A stretch of 34,086 bases of DNA from Alphaproteobacteria bacterium. GTDB taxonomy: Bacteria; Pseudomonadota; Alphaproteobacteria; Paracaedibacterales; CAIOTO01. The notes under the pieces are model-generated. The model had not been told where the DNA came from, made no database searches, and saw nothing but the letters and a program-made list of their open reading frames with translations. The stretch is taken from the NCBI GenBank assembly GCA_947488275.1, contig CANKZX010000012.1, positions 1-34,086 on the forward strand. Reading direction: 5' to 3'. This document shows, piece after piece, positions 1 to 8,046 of this stretch (within the stretch, counting starts at the first letter, position 1; each line of letters starts with the position of its first letter). A program made the translations under genes and the position numbers.

Positions 1-246
1 TTCATTTGTGATTTGAATTTCAATATTAAAGCGTTTGCCATCATGCCCCTTTGCCTTAATATCCATAATGGACAGCTTATCCGTGCGAAAACTTTGCAAA
101 TTATAAGGATTCATTAATGTCAGATCAAACACCTGATCATTCGGTCCTATAATGGCATTAATCAATGACATCAATAGGTCCTTATTTTCTTCAACGCCAA
201 AGATTTTTTTAAACGCAATATCAATGCGGGGGTTGAGACGTGCCAT
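1..246 (-). CDS. Rpn family nuclease / PD-(D/E)XK transposase-like protein (partial, C-terminus outside window)
   Basis: An open frame runs leftward from an ATG at 246 to the window edge (82 codons). It begins MARLNPRIDIAFKKIFGVEE, then LLMSLINAIIG, and contains DIKAKGHDGKRFNIEIQ. The combination of an N-terminal 'D-x-x-FK-x-IFG' segment and a 'D-x-x-x-K...G-x-x-(F/I)-N-I-E-(I/M)-Q' core is characteristic of Rpn/PDDEXK_2 proteins (recombination-promoting nuclease, often annotated as putative transposase). The Asp and the Glu-x-Gln of the PD-(D/E)XK active site are visible. Known family members cut DNA and increase recombination; many genomes carry several copies, often decayed. The rest of the gene is outside the window, so I cannot say if it is intact. 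A promoter-like pair lies just upstream. Confidence 0.8.
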   Translation of the reverse strand, partial: MARLNPRIDIAFKKIFGVEENKDLLMSLINAIIGPNDQVFDLTLMNPYNLQSFRTDKLSIMDIKAKGHDGKRFNIEIQITNE

Positions 247-287
247 GGGGATAATCTTTACAGTATTTATGTATACGCTTTCTTCGG

Positions 288-315
288 AGTATAGCATGGA
301 TCTTATATGATCCAA
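288..315 (-). promoter_or_regulatory. Probable sigma-70 promoter for the Rpn-like gene
   Basis: On the minus strand a TTGGAT -35 (315-310) is separated by 16 bases from a TATACT -10 (293-288), about 40 bases before the ATG at 246. It lies past the terminator of the upstream ald gene, so the Rpn-like gene appears to have its own transcript. Position and match are the only evidence. Confidence 0.4.
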
Positions 316-329
316 AAGAATTGTTAGAC

Positions 330-364
330 AAAAAACGCCTTGTACGTTTAAAGCACAAAGCGTT
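330..364 (-). terminator. Rho-independent terminator of ald
   Basis: Read leftward, a 10-bp stem (364-355 with 343-334, one G-T pair) closes an 11-base loop and is followed at once by a run of T. It starts 30 bases after the ald stop codon and separates ald from the Rpn-like gene. Confidence 0.8.
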
Positions 365-393
365 AATTTATGATGATTACAAATAGATATCTC

Positions 394-1509
394 TTAAACT
401 AAAAACGTATCCGCTGACGTATAGGGTAATCCCAACGCTGTAGAAACAGCATTATAGGTTACATGACCAAGACATACATTTAAACCTGCTTTTAAATGCG
501 CATCATCACGTAAAGCCTGCTTATAACCCTTTGTAGAAAGCGCAACAGCAAACGGCAATGTTGCATTGTTTAATGCTAATGCAGATGTACGGGCAACGGC
601 ACCTGGCATATTTGTTACACAATAATGAATAACATCATCAACAACATAATAAGGATCCGAGTGACTTGTTGGTTTGCTGGTTTCAAAACAACCACCTTGA
701 TCAATGGCAACATCAACCATAACCGCACCTTTGCGCATTTTTTTAACCATATCTGCTGTGATCAGTTTTGGTGCGGCTGCACCTACAACCAATACGGCAC
801 CTACAACTAAGTCTGCTTCACAGACAAGCTTCTCAACAATATCAAGTGTACCTACTACCGTTTTTAAACGTCCTTCAAATTGGGAATCAAGTTCTTGTAA
901 ACGACGTGGATTTCGGTCAATAATTGTAACATCAGCCCCCATGCCAACAGCCATACGTGCGGCATTCACACCAACAACACCACCACCCAAAACAACAACT
1001 TTCGCAGGTAATACACCTGGCACACCACCCAATAAAACGCCCATACCACCTTGACTTTTTTCAAGCAACCAAGCGCCAACTTGAACAGACATACGACCAG
1101 CGACCTCGCTCATCGGTGCAAGAAGCGGTAGACCACCCCGTGCATCCGTTACCGTTTCATAAGCAATCGCGATGCATTCGGATTCGATGAGTGCTTTTGT
1201 TTGTGCTGGATCGGGGGCCAAATGAAGATAGGTAAATAGAATTTGCCCTTTACGAAGCATTTTGCATTCACTTAATTGCGGCTCCTTAACCTTAATAATC
1301 ATGTCAGCTTTTGCAAAAATTTCTTCAGCTGTTGAACTAATTTCGGCGCCAACAGCACGATAATCATCATCACTATAACCGACACCCTGACCTGCTTGCG
1401 TTTGCACAAGTACAATATTACCGTGGCTAATAAGTTCACGCACAGAGGACGGTACAAGACCTACACGATATTCATGATTTTTAATTTCTTTTGGGACACC
1501 AATGATCAT
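394..1509 (-). CDS. ald: Alanine dehydrogenase
   Basis: NAD-dependent L-alanine dehydrogenase (EC 1.4.1.1), a cytosolic enzyme that interconverts L-alanine and pyruvate plus ammonia. The 371-residue product has the usual family length. It starts [20 protein letters not shown] and has the dinucleotide-binding glycine cluster [17 protein letters not shown] near residues 171-187. The residues known for substrate binding and catalysis fall at their standard positions: R15, K75, H96 and D270 (in VDVAIDQGG). The start is supported by AAAAGGA a few bases ahead of the ATG. It is transcribed alone, ending in a strong terminator at 330-364. The enzyme lets a cell use alanine as carbon and nitrogen source, or assimilate ammonia. 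No regulatory gene of the Lrp type is adjacent. Confidence 0.95.
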   Translation of the reverse strand: MIIGVPKEIKNHEYRVGLVPSSVRELISHGNIVLVQTQAGQGVGYSDDDYRAVGAEISSTAEEIFAKADMIIKVKEPQLSECKMLRKGQILFTYLHLAPDPAQTKALIESECIAIAYETVTDARGGLPLLAPMSEVAGRMSVQVGAWLLEKSQGGMGVLLGGVPGVLPAKVVVLGGGVVGVNAARMAVGMGADVTIIDRNPRRLQELDSQFEGRLKTVVGTLDIVEKLVCEADLVVGAVLVVGAAAPKLITADMVKKMRKGAVMVDVAIDQGGCFETSKPTSHSDPYYVVDDVIHYCVTNMPGAVARTSALALNNATLPFAVALSTKGYKQALRDDAHLKAGLNVCLGHVTYNAVSTALGLPYTSADTFLV

Positions 1510-1821
1510 GTATTTTTCCTTTTAATGAGAGGGTTAAAAAAGATGCCCCTACCATATCACCCGCTTATCAAATTGGCGAGCATTTTTATAAAATATATTG
1601 CATTTAATAGTATTTTACTATAATTTCAACCTATAATTGAAAAATTTACAAAAAATATAAAATTTTAATATTATTTTATTATCTAACTCTCATATATAAA
1701 TAAAAAAATTAGGCACCTCTCGTATCAATAAGACATTACACAAAATTACATAATGTCCTTGCATAAAGGTTAAAAACTTGATAGAAATCTCTGTACTTAC
1801 TTTTGTTTTTAAACACACAAT
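1510..1821. other. AT-rich intergenic region between ald and tRNA-Val
   Basis: About 310 bases, very rich in A and T, especially 1610-1700. I see no convincing ORF. It must hold the divergent promoters for ald (leftward) and tRNA-Val (rightward). A weak pair TTGCAT (from 1759) and TAGAAA 17 bases on could serve the tRNA, but I would not insist on it. Confidence 0.5.
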
Positions 1822-1896
<75 letters not shown>

Positions 1897-1949
1897 TTGA
1901 CATCCCCTCTTTTTTACAGGCACACTTTGTATTAAAGTGACCCCTTATT

Positions 1950-2972
1950 GTGGATCGATATATGTGTATAAAGGTATTTATTTTTTCCCTTCTTCTGTCA
2001 ACATTATGCGTCTTCATTATTGATGCAAATACAGCACAAATGCAGGCGATGATCCCTTCTTCTACACAAAAGACCTCATCATCTCTTCAGCCAATACTTT
2101 TACCACCAACAATACGCCCTCCTGTGCAGATATTAATACCACCTTCATCAAACCTTATTGAAATTGCACGACGATTAGTTAATAAAGGTGTATTGACGAA
2201 TCCCTGGATGTTCCTTACACAAGCCTTTCGATATGGTTCATTCAAACCTGGTATTTATAAATTACGCTTAAATATGGATGCTTCGTCAGCGATTGAAACG
2301 CTCGCCAATCCGCCTATTTATAAACTAACGATCCCTAAAGGTCTTACCGTTGCTGAAATCACACGCTATCTCAATAAACAATCATTTTTAATGGGTGGTA
2401 TTTTTACATTGCCGCTAGAGGGATCCCTTTTACCAGAGACCTATCGTGTATCCTATGGCGATTCACGTATAACCGTGTTGAAACGTATGGAAGATGCCAT
2501 GTCCAAAACATTAAAAGAAGTTTGGGAGAAACCATCACCAACCAAAGAACTTATAGGGTCAGAAATGGGGTTATTGACCCTCGCATCAATTATTGAAAAG
2601 GAAACGGGACGCCCAGCAGAACGCCCTCATATCGCAGGGGTTTTTCTCAATCGACTCGCTAAAAAAATGCGCCTTCAATCCGATCCTACGGCTAGTTATG
2701 CTGTTACGGGCGGAAAACAACCACTCGGACGACCAATAACAAAAGCGGATCTTGCCGTAAATTCCCCCATAAATACGTATGTAACCGCAGGCATTCCCCC
2801 GCAACCAATTGCCTGCCCAGGAAAAGCGGCTCTTATCGCTGTCATGGAACCATTACGCACCCAAAACTTATATTTCGTTGCTGACGGCACAGGTGGACAT
2901 CAGTTTAGCGAGACACTTGATCAGCATAATATGCATGTTAAAAAATGGCGAAAGCTTCAAAAGAGTAAATAG
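1950..2972 (+). CDS. mltG: Endolytic murein transglycosylase MltG (YceG-like)
   Basis: MltG is an inner-membrane-anchored lytic transglycosylase that cuts nascent glycan strands and is thought to end peptidoglycan polymerisation. The 340-residue product has one N-terminal membrane segment (about residues 7-25), a Ser/Thr/Pro-rich linker, a LysM-like region (about 60-120) and the YceG catalytic domain. The family signature LASIIEKETGRPAERPHIAGVF (split here at IIEKETG) carries the catalytic Glu, and MRLQSDPTASYAV and INTYVTAGIPPQPIACPG follow as expected. The frame opens with GTG at 1950. An ATG four codons later (1962) is equally possible, since neither has a clear Shine-Dalgarno. In many alphaproteobacteria mltG follows fabF; here its left neighbour is a tRNA, so that arrangement is lost. 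Confidence 0.93.
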   Translation: MDRYMCIKVFIFSLLLSTLCVFIIDANTAQMQAMIPSSTQKTSSSLQPILLPPTIRPPVQILIPPSSNLIEIARRLVNKGVLTNPWMFLTQAFRYGSFKPGIYKLRLNMDASSAIETLANPPIYKLTIPKGLTVAEITRYLNKQSFLMGGIFTLPLEGSLLPETYRVSYGDSRITVLKRMEDAMSKTLKEVWEKPSPTKELIGSEMGLLTLASIIEKETGRPAERPHIAGVFLNRLAKKMRLQSDPTASYAVTGGKQPLGRPITKADLAVNSPINTYVTAGIPPQPIACPGKAALIAVMEPLRTQNLYFVADGTGGHQFSETLDQHNMHVKKWRKLQKSK

Positions 2973-2981
2973 ATTTTGATT

Positions 2982-3599
2982 TTATTCTGCTTCTTCATTC
3001 ATTTTTGTATAATCAACAACTTTTTTAACGCCTGAAATCTTGCTCGCAATTTCAAGAACCTGATCAACCTCAGCCTGATTTTGTGCAATGCCCATAACAT
3101 AAACAATACTATCAACTGTCTTGATACTATAATTAAGTGAACGAATATTTTCACCAAAAAGCATTTGTGATTTTATTTGTGTGGTAATCCATGAATCCTG
3201 CGTTACCGTACCAATCGCATCACCAAAGGAGGCTGCTTCATCTATCGGAGTAATATTATTCAGCACCTTTTTAATGCCTTTTACTTGCCAAGCTAAACGT
3301 TCCGCCTCTACAATCCATTCTTGATTTGGCACATCGCCTGTTAATAAAACTTCACCATTTTGCACATTCACACCAACGCGTGCATGAAGATCGGGAGAAA
3401 AACCATAATATTTGGCCTTGATTAAAACGGACATTTGACTATCACTAAACGTCCCTGTTACACCTTTTTCACGTGTTGCAAGTGTGCCGACAGTCGTGGC
3501 ACCACCAACAACGAGTGGTGCGACACAGCCCGATAGAAACAATACAGACGTACTTGTTAGAAATGAAATTATTATTATTTTCTTTTTATTAATGATCAT
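2982..3599 (-). CDS. Two-BON-domain outer-membrane lipoprotein (DolP/YraP-like)
   Basis: The 205-residue product has a short basic start, a hydrophobic stretch and a clear lipobox, LSGC (Cys about residue 25), so it should be lipidated. The rest comprises two BON domains (about 50-117 and 128-200), each with a short helix, a G-E/V-V-(L/Y)-(L/V)-x-G strand (GEVLLTGDV; SIVYVMGIA) and a 'V-(K/D)-x-(V)-x-N/D' ending. Double-BON lipoproteins such as E. coli DolP help keep the outer membrane intact and act at division sites. Its ATG overlaps the yraN stop by four bases (ATGA), giving translational coupling; yraN and yraP are also near neighbours in E. coli. Residue pattern and synteny agree, but I would not transfer the exact role. 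Confidence 0.85.
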   Translation of the reverse strand: MIINKKKIIIISFLTSTSVLFLSGCVAPLVVGGATTVGTLATREKGVTGTFSDSQMSVLIKAKYYGFSPDLHARVGVNVQNGEVLLTGDVPNQEWIVEAERLAWQVKGIKKVLNNITPIDEAASFGDAIGTVTQDSWITTQIKSQMLFGENIRSLNYSIKTVDSIVYVMGIAQNQAEVDQVLEIASKISGVKKVVDYTKMNEEAE

Positions 3600-3952
3600 G
3601 ATTCATCAACCTGCCACGCATTTTCAAGATGTATTATCTGCTTTCCAGCCGATAATAGAACAACATCAAAACGAAACAAAGAAGAATTTAAATCATTTTC
3701 ACTTATGTAAAAAAGCAGAGCATTTTCAATACGTTTTTGTTGCCGTGTATGGAGACATTCAAATGAATCGACCTCATATTTTCGGTATTTAACCTCCACA
3801 GCAACAAGCGTATCACGATCACGCATCAATAAATCAATTTCACCATATGGCGTACGATAACGAGAGGCAACCATCATAAACCCTTTTTTCTCAAGGTAAA
3901 CCTGCCCTAATTGTTCGGCACATACACCACGTTCATAGGTATTTTTTATCAT
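3596..3952 (-). CDS. yraN: YraN family (UPF0102) endonuclease-fold protein
   Basis: A 118-residue UPF0102 protein. The restriction-endonuclease-like core is visible: RGVCAEQLGQVYLEKKGF, then YGEIDLLMRD, then LVAVEVKYRK. The E...D...E-x-K residues are conserved in this family, whose members are Holliday-junction-resolvase-like by fold; the cellular function is unproven. I chose the ATG at 3952 because the family starts a few residues before the RG motif and AAAGGAG lies immediately upstream, though the spacing is very short. The frame stays open up to a TTG at 4003, with another ATG at 3973. It sits between the NHL-repeat gene (which ends at 4004) and the BON lipoprotein (4-base overlap), probably as one transcript. 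Confidence 0.88.
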   Translation of the reverse strand: MIKNTYERGVCAEQLGQVYLEKKGFMMVASRYRTPYGEIDLLMRDRDTLVAVEVKYRKYEVDSFECLHTRQQKRIENALLFYISENDLNSSLFRFDVVLLSAGKQIIHLENAWQVDES

Positions 3953-4003
3953 GCTCCTTTGATTTTTCTGCATATATAAAGCCAGGAAATGAACATAACA
4001 CAA

Positions 4004-5062
4004 TCAAGGGTGCCATGTTGGCGTTAACTTACGAACGGCATTATTATTAAGCTCTGTCACATAAAGATTGCCTTTTGCATCAAGGGCAAGGCTTCCAATA
4101 CCAAGGAAATTCGCCCCCGTTGCAATACCATTATAACTTGTTGCATTATTTGATGGACTTTTACCACCCGCAATAACTTTAATTGTTCCTGTTGCCGCCG
4201 ATACGTACTGCACAACGTCGATATAAGCATTTGATATATAAAAACTTCCCGTTTGATCAAACACAACGGCTTTTGGAAGGTATAAACACGCGCTTGTGGC
4301 CGCTTGCCCATCATTATTTCCTGAATATTGTCCTGATTGCCCCGCAACAACTGAAATATTAGTGATCGCACCTGTCGTTGAAATCGCTATTTTTTGAATA
4401 ACCCTATTATTTAAATCTGCTACGTACAAATTACCCCAGGGATCAAAGGTAATACCATAAGGTGTATTAAATTTTGTCGTTGTTCCTGTTATGGGCGCAC
4501 CTGATGTGCCATTTACACCAGCAAACAACGTTAACGTATATTTTCCTGTTGTAGAAGCTGGCGGTGTTAACTTCCAAATGACATGCTTTGTTGAATCCGA
4601 TAAATAAATATTATGATTCGTATCGATAGCAATCCCTTTAATCGTGCCAATATTTGCACTATATAGCGCATTAGGTGAATAGGTAAAATTGGTTGTTGCC
4701 GCTGTTTCATTTGTTGCAATTACCGTTTGTACATACGTTTCATTACTGGATGGTGTCAGTAATAAAATACGATTATTTGAATCCACCACATACACATTGG
4801 CAACATCCGTTGCTACAGCCGATGGATTGGATACGTTCGTTGTTATGATTTTACCCGATGTACTTGGCAATGGAAACTTTCTAATTCCGCCACCCTCTGT
4901 AATAAATAAATTACTTTCGCCCCCAATAGCGGCACTTTGCGCGGAAGATAACGATGCAAATAAAGACATATTATAACCATATGACTGAGCTGCATGAACC
5001 GTTACAACATGCGTCAAAACAAGAGAAATTGACAAAGCGAACAACTTAATATATAAATTCAT
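4004..5062 (-). CDS. Exported NHL-repeat beta-propeller protein
   Basis: A 352-residue protein with a signal peptide (MNLYIKLFALSISLVLTHVV followed by TVHAAQ, likely cut after AA). The mature part is made of NHL-type repeats, recognisable from recurring blocks: GIAIDTNHNIYLSDSTKHVI, PYGITFDPWGNLYVADLNNR, VFDQTGSFYISN and LALDAKGNLYVTELNNNAVR. About six blades fit the length. NHL propellers bind proteins or glycans, and some are enzymes; nothing visible here points to catalysis. The mature protein is rich in Thr, Ser and Asn, as is common for surface proteins. A GAGA-type ribosome site precedes the ATG. It is the first gene of a leftward cluster with yraN and the BON lipoprotein. The cellular role is unknown. 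Confidence 0.85.
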   Translation of the reverse strand: MNLYIKLFALSISLVLTHVVTVHAAQSYGYNMSLFASLSSAQSAAIGGESNLFITEGGGIRKFPLPSTSGKIITTNVSNPSAVATDVANVYVVDSNNRILLLTPSSNETYVQTVIATNETAATTNFTYSPNALYSANIGTIKGIAIDTNHNIYLSDSTKHVIWKLTPPASTTGKYTLTLFAGVNGTSGAPITGTTTKFNTPYGITFDPWGNLYVADLNNRVIQKIAISTTGAITNISVVAGQSGQYSGNNDGQAATSACLYLPKAVVFDQTGSFYISNAYIDVVQYVSAATGTIKVIAGGKSPSNNATSYNGIATGANFLGIGSLALDAKGNLYVTELNNNAVRKLTPTWHP

Positions 5063-5304
5063 ATCATTCTCTTTTTAAAAATATAATAATTATACTATAG
5101 TTAAAAATAGTTAACAAAATATTAAATATTCAAAATTTTATCTCATCATGAGACAGGCTTTGAAAAAAAGATTTAAATTTAATAAAAATTTCACATATTT
5201 GACTAATTATCTTGCTATCCCCTTTTTAAATTGCTATTTAAAAAAGCAATTCAGCAAGGACGACCAGTCTTAATTGCAGCGATGATTGGAAAAATAATTA
5301 TTTT

Positions 5305-6045
5305 ATGCTCAAAAATACACATTTTCAATTTGTCTTACAAAACAATCATTTTTGTCTTTTTGAACAAAAACAATGGTCTATTGATTTATCAACCCCCATG
5401 GGAACTGAGATTTTAATCCGCGTTCCTGATCCCCATCATAAAACTGAATATTTATCAACCATTGAATGGATTCATTTTGCCGAACAACAACCTCAAATTG
5501 AACTCTTAACATTAAAAATCATTGAAAAACTTCTGCGTAATGCACATAAATTAGATCCCGTTTTTGCCCCTTATTATATCAATGTTCCGCCACCTGTTAT
5601 TACATGTGCCTTTGTTAATCAATTAAAATTACGCCTAGACCAGGCAGGCATTCCTTATAATTTTATTGGTATTGAACTTACTGAACGATTACCTGTTTTA
5701 GACGTTAATGCCTTTCAACTTGGTGCAGATGCCTTGCAAATACTTGGAATTCCCTTGGCTCTTGATGATTATGGGCAGGGGTATGCAACCATGCATTTTT
5801 TAAAGGATCTAAAGGTTGATCGTGTAAAAATTGATCGCACGTTATTAAGATTAGCGAAAAATAACCACACCGAACGTTTAACATTGCTATCGTTACTGGA
5901 TTTCGCAACCGAATTTAATGTTGAAGTCATTGCAGAGGGGATCGAGACCGAAACAGATTACCAATTTGCCTGCCATTTAAAATGTGATGGATTACAAGGG
6001 TATCATATTGATTTGCCAAAAATGCTAATTCCTATTGACGGCTGA
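5305..6045 (+). CDS. EAL-domain cyclic-di-GMP phosphodiesterase (stand-alone)
   Basis: A 246-residue protein made of only an EAL domain, which hydrolyses c-di-GMP to pGpG. The expected metal and catalytic positions are present: E35 in TEILIR (EIL in place of EAL), N93 in INVPPP, E124 in IELTE, D154-D155 in LALDDYGQGYAT, K175 in VKIDR, E211 in VIAEGIET and Q231 in LQGY. I therefore expect it to be active. There is no GGDEF, PAS, receiver or membrane part; the short N-terminus (about 30 residues) looks like the usual pre-EAL strand. No diguanylate cyclase lies in this window. It is followed, about 105 bases on, by the outer-membrane protein gene, but a shared transcript is uncertain. The ribosome site before ATG 5305 is poor. 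Confidence 0.87.
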   Translation: MLKNTHFQFVLQNNHFCLFEQKQWSIDLSTPMGTEILIRVPDPHHKTEYLSTIEWIHFAEQQPQIELLTLKIIEKLLRNAHKLDPVFAPYYINVPPPVITCAFVNQLKLRLDQAGIPYNFIGIELTERLPVLDVNAFQLGADALQILGIPLALDDYGQGYATMHFLKDLKVDRVKIDRTLLRLAKNNHTERLTLLSLLDFATEFNVEVIAEGIETETDYQFACHLKCDGLQGYHIDLPKMLIPIDG

Positions 6046-6151
6046 GATTCCCCTTATTACAAGTAAAGAGAGCGTTATTTAATGTTATTGGCTATTGCCC
6101 TATCACTAATTTGATATTGAATACGCGCCCATCATTGAAAGGATTTTTAAA

Positions 6152-6844
6152 ATGACCACACGTTTATCCGCTTTTACATTTATGTTATGCACAAGCACTC
6201 TTACGACATCAAGCATAGCTGGCATTTATTTAGGTGTTCAGGCAGGCGGTGGCATGTTAAAAGGGGATCACATATATGATAATCCGACAAACACATCCAC
6301 AAATCAAGGTGCCACTGCTATGCGCGCAATAGGTGGCGTTTATGGTGGTCATTTAGGTTATTTTTATAGTCCTGTTGGGGGTCGTGCCTTTTTCTTTGGT
6401 GAAGCCCTCGGTCTTACAGGATCCGCTAAACAACAAAAGGATCTAGCGGTAACAGGCGGCACAAAAGAGGGTATCTTTTCTATTTCCCGAAAAATGACAT
6501 TAGGCGCCGCTGGTGGTGGAGGAATTTTTGTTAATCCGATGGTCGGTTTTTATGTAAAGTTAGGCTATGAACAAACAAAATTTGATTTTTCATACACGCA
6601 ATTAACATACGGAACACAAGCATCAGAAAGTTTTTCAAAAAAATCAACAGGTGTTAATTTTGGTGGTGGGTTGCTATACAAAATAACAAATTCAGTTTTT
6701 GTCAATGGTGAATACACTTATGCAACAGGTAAAAAAATACGTGTTCGATCATCGGATAGTGCGATTAACGGAGCACGTCGTGGGTATTCATTTACACCTG
6801 GTGAACATCGATTAATGTTAAAATTAAGCTACATGTTTGGTTAA
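6152..6844 (+). CDS. Small outer-membrane beta-barrel protein
   Basis: A 230-residue protein with a signal peptide (MTTRLSAFTFMLCTSTLTTS then SIAG) and a Gly/Tyr/Phe-rich body of alternating strands: IYLGVQAGGGM, GVYGGHLGYFY, AFFFGEALGL, MVGFYVKLGYEQTKFDF, GVNFGGGLLYK, SVFVNGEYTYA, and the closing HRLMLKLSYMFG. This fits an 8-strand OmpA/OmpX-like or surface-antigen barrel (outer membrane protein beta-barrel families). The final Gly after the terminal Phe is a small departure from the usual aromatic C-terminus. A good ribosome site, AAAGGA, precedes ATG 6152. Only 9 bases separate it from the MetQ-like gene, so the two are probably co-transcribed. Ligand or partner cannot be told from sequence. 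Confidence 0.8.
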   Translation: MTTRLSAFTFMLCTSTLTTSSIAGIYLGVQAGGGMLKGDHIYDNPTNTSTNQGATAMRAIGGVYGGHLGYFYSPVGGRAFFFGEALGLTGSAKQQKDLAVTGGTKEGIFSISRKMTLGAAGGGGIFVNPMVGFYVKLGYEQTKFDFSYTQLTYGTQASESFSKKSTGVNFGGGLLYKITNSVFVNGEYTYATGKKIRVRSSDSAINGARRGYSFTPGEHRLMLKLSYMFG

Positions 6845-6853
6845 GAAGTCACA

Positions 6854-7786
6854 ATGATGAACAAAAAATTTTTAATTATAAGCGGTTTAATTGTCGCAGG
6901 TTTAGCCTTATTTTTTATGCGTCACAATGATGCACCAAAAGAAGCCGCTGCCGTCACCCAAACCCAAGATATGAAGGCAAATACAAAAATAGATGCAGAA
7001 TTAACAGATGCATCACCACAACCCGCCAACGATGTGCCACCTATACCACCAACGCAAACACGTGATGTCAAATCATTACCAGAATTTAAAGTAGGCGTTA
7101 CAGCGGGACCACATGCTACGATTATGGAATTTGTAAAACAACAAGCCATAATGGAAGGTCTTAATATTAAAGTTGTTGAATTTAATGATTTTATTTTACC
7201 AAATGCAGCACTTGATCATGGTGATGTGATGGCAAATTCTTATCAGCACAAAATATTTTTAGATGATCAATGCAAAACACGCGGATATCACCTAACGGCT
7301 GTTGCGCGATCCGTCGTGTTGCCATTAGGTGTTTATGCGTTTTCTTTGAAAAACCTAAATGATCTTAAAGTCGGTGGCACTGTTTTGATTCCAAATGATC
7401 CAACAAATGGTGCACGGGCGTTATTATTACTGAAAAAATTAGGACTAATCACCCTAAAAGATACCACCTTCCCAAGTATTATGGATATTGATGATAATCC
7501 CAAAAAGCTCATCATTAAAGAACTTGACGCACCAATGCTGCCCCGTGCAATGATTGACGCAGACCTTGCTGTTATCAATACAGATTGGATTTTTGTAGCA
7601 GGTCTTGATCCATCAAAAGCCTTAGCAAAAGAAGAAAGCGATTCACCATACGCAAATATTATTGTGGTACGTAGTGGGACTGAAAATGACCCAAATGTAA
7701 AGAAATTTGTGGAAGTTTTTCAAAGCCCTGCCGTAAAGAAATTTATCGAAACCGAATTTAAAGGCGCTGTTATCCCTGCCTTTTAA
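6854..7786 (+). CDS. MetQ/NlpA-family ABC transporter substrate-binding protein, membrane-anchored variant
   Basis: A 310-residue protein with an N-terminal hydrophobic anchor (FLIISGLIVAGLALFFM), an Ala/Pro/Thr/Gln-rich linker to about residue 75, and a NlpA/MetQ lipoprotein-9 domain: FKVGVTAGPHATIMEFVKQQ, LNIKVVEFNDFILPNAALDHGD, MANSYQHKIFLDD, VVLPLGVYAFSLKNLNDLKVGGTV (in two pieces), IPNDPTNGARALLLLKKLGLI and AVINTDWIFVAGLDPSKALAKEE. Most relatives bind methionine for the MetNI transporter. There is no lipobox cysteine, unusual for the family; the protein may stay anchored by its first segment. No metN or metI gene is in the window. It follows the barrel protein gene by 9 bases. A repeat element begins directly after its stop codon. 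Confidence 0.85.
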   Translation: MMNKKFLIISGLIVAGLALFFMRHNDAPKEAAAVTQTQDMKANTKIDAELTDASPQPANDVPPIPPTQTRDVKSLPEFKVGVTAGPHATIMEFVKQQAIMEGLNIKVVEFNDFILPNAALDHGDVMANSYQHKIFLDDQCKTRGYHLTAVARSVVLPLGVYAFSLKNLNDLKVGGTVLIPNDPTNGARALLLLKKLGLITLKDTTFPSIMDIDDNPKKLIIKELDAPMLPRAMIDADLAVINTDWIFVAGLDPSKALAKEESDSPYANIIVVRSGTENDPNVKKFVEVFQSPAVKKFIETEFKGAVIPAF

Positions 7787-8000
7787 CCCCAGTTCAGGAT
7801 TATATAACAGAAAACCCTATATGTCTCCTACCGTCATCACGAAAAAGCCAAAGGCTTTTGTGGTGATCCAGTGGCTGTTATTTCGGAAGTGGCTATTTTA
7901 CTCAAAAAGATTATTTTTCTGGATGGCCACACTAGCTTACGCTGGTTCGCCATGACGGCTGGAGTATAGGGTTTTATTAAAATGTAATCCCGAATTGAGG
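7787..8000. repeat. Palindromic interspersed element, full-length copy (MITE-like)
   Basis: A 214-bp element that starts immediately after the MetQ-like stop codon. Its ends are imperfect inverted repeats of about 48 bases: 7787-7837 begins CCCCAGTTCAGGATTA, and the complement of 8000-7952 begins CCTCAATTCGGGATTA. Both share AAAACCCTATA and end in CCGTCAT. Inside lie two further hairpins, near 7837-7868 (stem around AAGCC/GGCTT) and 7918-7957 (complement carries GTCATGGCGAACCAGCG). The right half recurs at 27891-27985, and the core GTCATGGCGAGCC recurs at 9565, 10599 and 12078. No ORF of note is inside, so any movement would need an enzyme supplied elsewhere. Confidence 0.75.
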
Positions 8001-8046
8001 TTTTTAGTATTACCTCCTTTCACAACATCGAAAGGGAGATGTATCA

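Noticed and set aside
625..1190. Three overlapping + strand frames within ald
   Set aside because: They are antisense shadows of a clearly coding alanine dehydrogenase.
5231..5416. Small frame ahead of and overlapping the EAL gene
   Set aside because: Different frame from EAL, no family match and no good ribosome site.
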